A program made the position numbers and the translations under genes. Source: Berberis thunbergii (Eukaryota; Streptophyta; Magnoliopsida; Ranunculales; Berberidaceae). Taken from it: a stretch of 64,000 nt of DNA. The notes beneath the pieces are model-generated. The model did no database searches and was not told the origin of the DNA. It was given only the letters and a program-made list of their open reading frames with translations. Each line of letters opens with the position of its first letter. Position 1 is the first letter of the stretch. The stretch covers positions 310,001 through 374,000 of the forward strand of contig QNQO01000543.1 of NCBI GenBank assembly GCA_003290165.1, in the 5' to 3' direction. Shown here one piece after another: positions 58,531 through 64,000 of this stretch.

Positions 58531-58908
58531 ATATATTACCTTTAATGTGTATAATCTTATGAGCTCAAAACTTGCTATCACAAGTACAGGTATTCTGAAA
58601 CAATCTCGTCCATTGACTATACTGATATAGGATTAAAGCGATTTGCGTCACAAGTAGCGTAACTAAATCCATCAATAGTCACATATACCAATATAATCAA
58701 ATGACATAGATCAAACATTGATGTAGAACATGGAAATTACATGTGATGTGATCCAAACATGTCTATTTCCAACCGGTCCTACTTTAATATTTAATGAGAT
58801 CAAACATATAATAAACAGACAATTGACGGAAGACTTTATTTCTGCAGAAAATACTAAATTACACCAATGTGCCCAAAAAAACCATCATAGAACAACAAAA
58901 AACTTCCA

Positions 58909-61900
58909 CTAAACCATGATATCCTCATATGACATAACACCCATATGAGCGGTGTGCTCATGAAAGACCTTAGGTGGTAAGCCCTTAGTAAGCGGATCCG
59001 CAATCATGGAGTTTGTCCCAATATGCTCTATGAAAATATGTTTTTTCTCTACTCTCTCCTTCACAACCAGGAACTTTATGTCAATATGATTTGACCTAGA
59101 CGAGCTCCTGTTGTTGTTGGCATATAAAACTGCTGACTTATTGTCACAATATAACTTTAGTGGTCTTTTTATGTCATTCAAAATGCGCAGCCCGGTGAAA
59201 AAATAATGCAGCCATAATCCGTGGTTGGAGGCCTCAAAACACGCCACATATTCTGCTTCCATGGTGGAAGAAGCTATGAGTGTTTGCTTAACACTTCTCC
59301 AAGAAATAGCTCCTCCAGCTAACAGATAAATGTAGCATGATGTAGATTTTCTACTATCTTGGCATTCAGCAAAATCAGAATCAGAATATCCTATGATCTC
59401 CAACTGATCTGATCTCTTGTATGTGAGCATGTAATCCTTAGTTCTCTGTAAATATCTCATAACTCATTTAGCTGTTTTCCAGTGACTCATCCCAGGGTTA
59501 TCCAAATATCTGCCAAGCATTCCAACAATGAATGCTATGTCTGGACGTGTACATACCTGAGCATACATAAGACTCCTAACAGCGGATGCATAGGGGATCT
59601 TTTGCATCTCTACAACTTCAAGTTTATTCCTAGGACACTATTTAAGACTGAATTTGTCTCCTTTAGATATAGGGGTATCTCCTGGTTTACAATCTTGCAT
59701 GCCAAACCTTTTAAGCACTTTTTCTATATAGCCCTTTTGTGATAATCCAAGAATACCCCGAAAATGATCCCGATATATTTGAATCCCTAAGACAAAAGAA
59801 GTTTCACCAAGATCTTTCATTTCAAATTTCTTTGATAGAAATCTTTTGGTTTCGTGTAACATTTCTATATTATTAGTGGCAAGCAATATGTCATCAACAT
59901 ACAAAACCAAGAAGATATGCTTACTCCCACTGAACTTATGATACACACAATTATCAACAACATTTTTCTCAAAACCAAACGAGACAATTACTTGATGAAA
60001 TTTGTAGTATCATTGACGGGAAGCTTGCTTGAGCCCATAGATGCAACTCAAAATCAAAATGTGCAACAAGAGCCATGATTGTCCTAAATGAGTCTTTCTT
60101 TGACACCAGAGAGAAAGTCTCTTTATAGTCGATGCCTTCATTTTGAGTGAAGCCTTTAGCTACAAGACGAGCTTTATATCTTTCCACATTACCTTTTGAG
60201 TCATTCTTGGTTTTGAATATCCATTTACAACCAATAGGCTTTGAATTTTCAGGTAATGGGACAAGATCCCAAACTTGATTGTCTTGCATAGACTTGTACT
60301 CCTCATTCATGGCATCTATCCACTTTTGAGAGTTAAAATCCTATATGGCTTGATTGAAGTTGATTGGATCATTTTCAACCAATCCATCATTTTCCTCATG
60401 TTCTTGGAGAAAGGCCATATAATCATCCGAAATAGCTCTTAACTTTTCTCTCGTGGATCTTCTTAATGGCATTTGATCTTGAGGTTGTTGAGTTTATTCT
60501 TCTGGAATATTTACTTCAATTTGAGCAAGGAGTAGTTCAACATTGTCCTGTTGAGGTTTCAGATCTGCTTCTTGATCAATGACAAGTATTGGAATATGTA
60601 CATTGTCAATAACAGTAGTAGGAGTCGAAATCGGTTCCTCCTTAAAGACAATGTCTCTTACCTTATTTCTCCCCCCAAACTCGACATCCTCAAAAAACGT
60701 TGTTGTCCCCGTTTAAAAAATTTACTTAATAGTGGGATTATAGAACTTGTAGCCCCTTGATCGCTCAGAGTAGCCAATGAAGTAGTTGCTCACTGTTTTG
60801 GAGTCCAATTTCTTTTCATTCGACCGATAAGGCCTTGTTTCAGCTTGACATCCCCAAATGTGAAAATGTTTTAGACTAGGTCTTCTGCCTGTCCAAAGTT
60901 CATAAGGTGTTTTGGCAGCTGCTTTAGTTGGTACTCTATTAAGGATGTAAGTTGCAGTCTTTAGTGCTTCTCCCCAGAGTGATTCAGGTAAGGTAGAATG
61001 ACTGATCATACTCCTTACCATGTCCTTCAGAGTTCAGTTTAGTCTTTCAGCGACACCATTCATGCTAGGTGATCCTGGCATATTGTACTGTGGGACGATT
61101 CCACATTCCTCTAGGAATTTAGCAAATGGTCCTGGACGTTGTTCACCGGAACCGTCATATCTGCTGTAATACTCACCACCACGGTCAGACCTGACACTTT
61201 TAATTCGTTTGTTGAGTTGGTTCTCAACCTCACCTTTGAAAGCTTTGAACATGTCAAGTGACTCAGATTTCTCATGAATGAGATATAGGTACCCATAGCG
61301 TGAGTAATCGACTATGAATGATATAAAATATTGTTGACCATTCCAAGAAGCCGAAGGGAATGGTCCACAAATATCTGTGTGGATCAATTCTAAGACGTCT
61401 GAAGTTCTGTTTGCACCCAATCTCTTTTGTTTGGTCTGTTTTCCCTTGATACACTCAATACAAGCATCAAAGTCTGAAAAATCAAGAGAATCTATTATGC
61501 CATCTGACACAAGTCTCTCCATTCTCATTTTCGAGATATGTCCTAAACGTTTGTGCCACAGTTTTGATGAATTTCCTTCATTTAGCTTACACTTAGTACC
61601 ACGTGATTCCACATGCAAGGTTTCATTATATGAGTCAATAGTGTCAAGAAGATATAAGTTATCAAATGTGCTTAATGAACCAGTACCAATAATATTGGAA
61701 TTTAATGAAAGACTAAATTGATTATTTCCAAATGAACAACAATATCCAAATTTGTCCAACAAGGAAATAGAAACCAAATTTCGTCTAAATGACGGTACTA
61801 CAATAGTGTATTTCAGTTTCAAATAACAACCAGTTCCTAAGAGTAACCTAAAGTTTCCTATTGCTTCCACTTCTACCGATTTTCCATCGCCCATGAAGAT

Positions 61901-62842
61901 GCATCTTTCAGCATCATTTGGCTTTCGGTAGCTCAGACAACCCTGCATAGAAACACTTATGTAAGTAGTAGCACCAGAATCTAACCACCAAGTGTTTCTA
62001 GGTACTGAAGCTAAGTTAACCTCAGAACAGACCAAAGCAAGAAACATACCCTTTTTAGCATGCCAAGCGTGATACTTGGTACATTTCTTCTTTACATGTC
62101 CAGGTTTCTTACAAAAGAAACAACCTTCATTGCCTTTTTGTTTCTTTTGTGCTGGACCCTTAGCAGTTTCATTCTCATTCTTTCGTTTTGTGCCCTTATC
62201 TTTAAAGGTGCTTGCAAAATGAGCACTTTCCGTTCTGTCTTGCTTCAACTTGTCTTCCTCTTGCACACAGTATGAAATGAGCTCATTAAGAGTCCATTTG
62301 TCCTTCTGACAGTTCTAACTGACCTTAAATTGATTGTACTGTGGAGGAAGTGATATCAAAACTAAATGCACGAGTAAGTCCTCAGACAACTCAAGCTTCA
62401 GTGCTTTAAGTTTTGAAGCAAGATGAGACATCTCCATGATGTATTCTCTAATGTTCCCTTTGCCTTTGTATTTCAATGAAATCAAGCTAGCTAAAAGCGT
62501 GCTTGTTTCAGCCTTATCGTTTTTAGCAAAACACTTTTCAAGTTTAGTAAGGAACTCACTGGCATTGGTCACCCCTGCGGATATTGCACCCCTAAAGGCT
62601 TCTGGAATACCTCGCTTGATGAGCATGAGACTCATGCGATTGGAGCGTTCCCACTTCTCAAAGTATTTCCTGGCTTCAGGAGTACTTGCATCTGTAAGAG
62701 GAGTGGGTTGCTCAATCCTTAAGGCAAGGTCCAGATCCACACATCCAAGAATGATTAACACGTTCTCTTTCCAGTCCTTGAAGTTTGTCCCATTAAGCAT
62801 GAGAATATTATTTACACCAGCAGATATACTAGTAACAGACAT
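58909..62842 (-). pseudogene. Ty1/copia retrotransposon polyprotein (gag-PR-INT-RT-RH), degenerate
   Basis: Gag (62842-62315) has LNGTNFKDWKENVLIILGCV and a UBN2-type body. A zinc knuckle follows (CFFCKKPGHVKKKC), then protease WWLDSGATTYIS. The pre-integrase region has LWHKRLGHISK; integrase has HTDICGPF, FIVDYSRYGYLYL, VRSDRGGEY and MNGVAERLN; RT has GCKWIFKTK, ARLVAKGFTQNEGIDYKETF and the catalytic LYVDDILLA; RNase H has YSDSDFAECQDSRKSTSCYI and NHIDIKFL...ADPLTKGLP. Gene order is that of copia. Stops lie near 62314, 61031 and 60720, and again in the RT-RH linker. An RT segment between FDFELH and YGLKQASRQ is missing (about 60050), including the expected DVKTAFL Asp. Confidence 0.93.
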
Positions 62843-64000
62843 AGTAGTTGTACAGAGAATAAATTACATAAATAACATATTCACATCATTATTCAATTGC
62901 ATAAACTTTTAAATTCATACAATAGGTAAATAAAAAACCCATATAAAGATACCTAGCATATAATTGTTATTTAGTCTTTGGACAAAAATATCAATTTGTA
63001 AGTGGTACTCTTCGTACACAACGAAACCGGCCTAATATTATGTCTTTCTTTGGAATGACATAATACAAGCATGGTAAAGTAAACTTTATCACATATTTAA
63101 GACTAGGGATTATCCGGTCAAAACAATCTTCCTTTGTGCCGATTGTTTCACATGGATGTAGCATGCTCACTTATTTAAAATCAATCAATTTTCCTAACAG
63201 TGGTTGCTTTGGCAACCTATTAGTTAAATTGTGTAAAGTTTAAATAAGGAACACCATAGTGATACATGAAACCAAAATTATATTCTATATATAAATTTTG
63301 GAGTATTAACTAAATTATCACCTCAATACAATTAAAACATGGGTCTAAATAAAATGTAGCCAAAACCTAAATAGGTCCCAATAAAACAGGATAAAGCAAA
63401 ATTTTCTAACAGACCCAACAACAACAAACCCAACCAACAGTCAACAGGTCCAACAGTGAACAGTCACCTCGATCAATAATGAACACAATTACAATATAAT
63501 CACGGAATACAAGTACAATGAAACAGTGAATACATATCTATATAGATTCAACAGTGAATATGAATATAATTTCAACATAATCACTGAAATAATGATATCA
63601 CTGTAAATAATGGGTCTATAAATAAGGCTATCATTGTTTCAGTCAATTGTAAACAAGCAATTGTTTACACTAAACAATTATACAAACATCATTATTTCAG
63701 TCCATTGTCGCTAAAGAAGGAAATAATGAAAACATAGGCATAGTTGATTATAATTACTGTAACATCTATATTCATAATCACTGTAACAATGATTCTCATT
63801 GTGAATGTATATCTATTATAAGTCGCATAATCATCACATAATCATCGCATAAGCAGCGCATAACAGTGCATAATAGTGTGATCATAATAGTGCATAATCG
63901 CATATCACTGTTCACTGTAACAGTGAAATTGTTGTTCACTGTTCGTGAATCAATAATGAAATCGCATATCACTGTTCACTGTTCACGAATCAAAATCACT
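62843..64000 (-). mobile_element. Upstream leader of the copia element, or unrelated flank, with CACTGTT repeats
   Basis: No coding sequence. From about 63430 to the edge the sequence is full of AACAGTGAA/CACTGTTCACTGTT motifs, including ATCGCATATCACTGTTCACT at both 63898 and 63961. No PBS or 5' LTR resembling the 3' LTR start (TGTTGGAC) was seen. The leader either extends beyond the window or has been replaced. Confidence 0.45.

Noticed and set aside
61377..61721. Plus-strand open frame of 114 codons (also 62436-62912)
   Set aside because: Antisense shadows of the copia integrase and gag.

Overview
This is nuclear DNA from a flowering plant, most likely a eudicot with a transposon-rich genome. 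The evidence is split genes with GT-AG introns, plant hAT, Mutator-like, Ty1/copia, LINE and SINE elements, and two pieces of plastid DNA transferred to the nucleus. The species cannot be named from the sequence alone.

The only gene that looks intact is on the minus strand and fills the middle of the window. It is the regulatory (small) subunit of acetohydroxyacid synthase (acetolactate synthase), with coding exons from 46125 down to 15258. Twelve coding exons with consensus splice sites join without a frame break into a 484-residue protein. The protein has a plastid transit peptide followed by two tandem ILVH/ACT-type repeats, which is the plant architecture. A TATA box (about 46467) and a 131-bp intron in the 5' untranslated region precede the start codon. 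Only about 1.46 kb of the 30.9-kb span is coding. The introns hold transposons, including two related hAT elements in opposite orientation (18.3-22.0 kb and 32.2-34.3 kb), a U2AF35 gene fragment, LINE remnants and tandem duplications.

1-15 kb (downstream of the gene): ends of hAT-like repeats, a truncated ubiquitin pseudogene, a fused plastid insert (23S rRNA joined to ycf1 and a Ty3-type gag scrap), an F-box pseudogene, a 4.5-kb hAT element with a broken transposase (3968-8445), a long-TIR Mutator-like element (10947-12311), a 957-bp hAT-type element (12573-13529) and a near-perfect 191-bp foldback hairpin (14647-14837).

46-58 kb (upstream of the gene): a 3.1-kb hAT-type element with an internal direct duplication, a truncated LINE, a candidate Pack-MULE with perfect 10-bp target duplications (51835-52592), two more foldback hairpins of the 14.6-kb family, an LTR fragment, an RNase H relic, two tRNA-derived SINEs and a few unassigned exon-like segments.

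58.1-64 kb: a degenerate Ty1/copia retrotransposon on the minus strand (gag, protease, integrase, reverse transcriptase, RNase H, polypurine tract, 3' LTR). Its 5' LTR lies beyond the window or has been lost.

No wholly new enzymatic system was found. The most interesting structures are the inflated AHAS small-subunit gene with an inverted pair of hAT copies bracketing exons 5-10, the foldback hairpin family, the candidate Pack-MULE, and the chimeric plastid insert.
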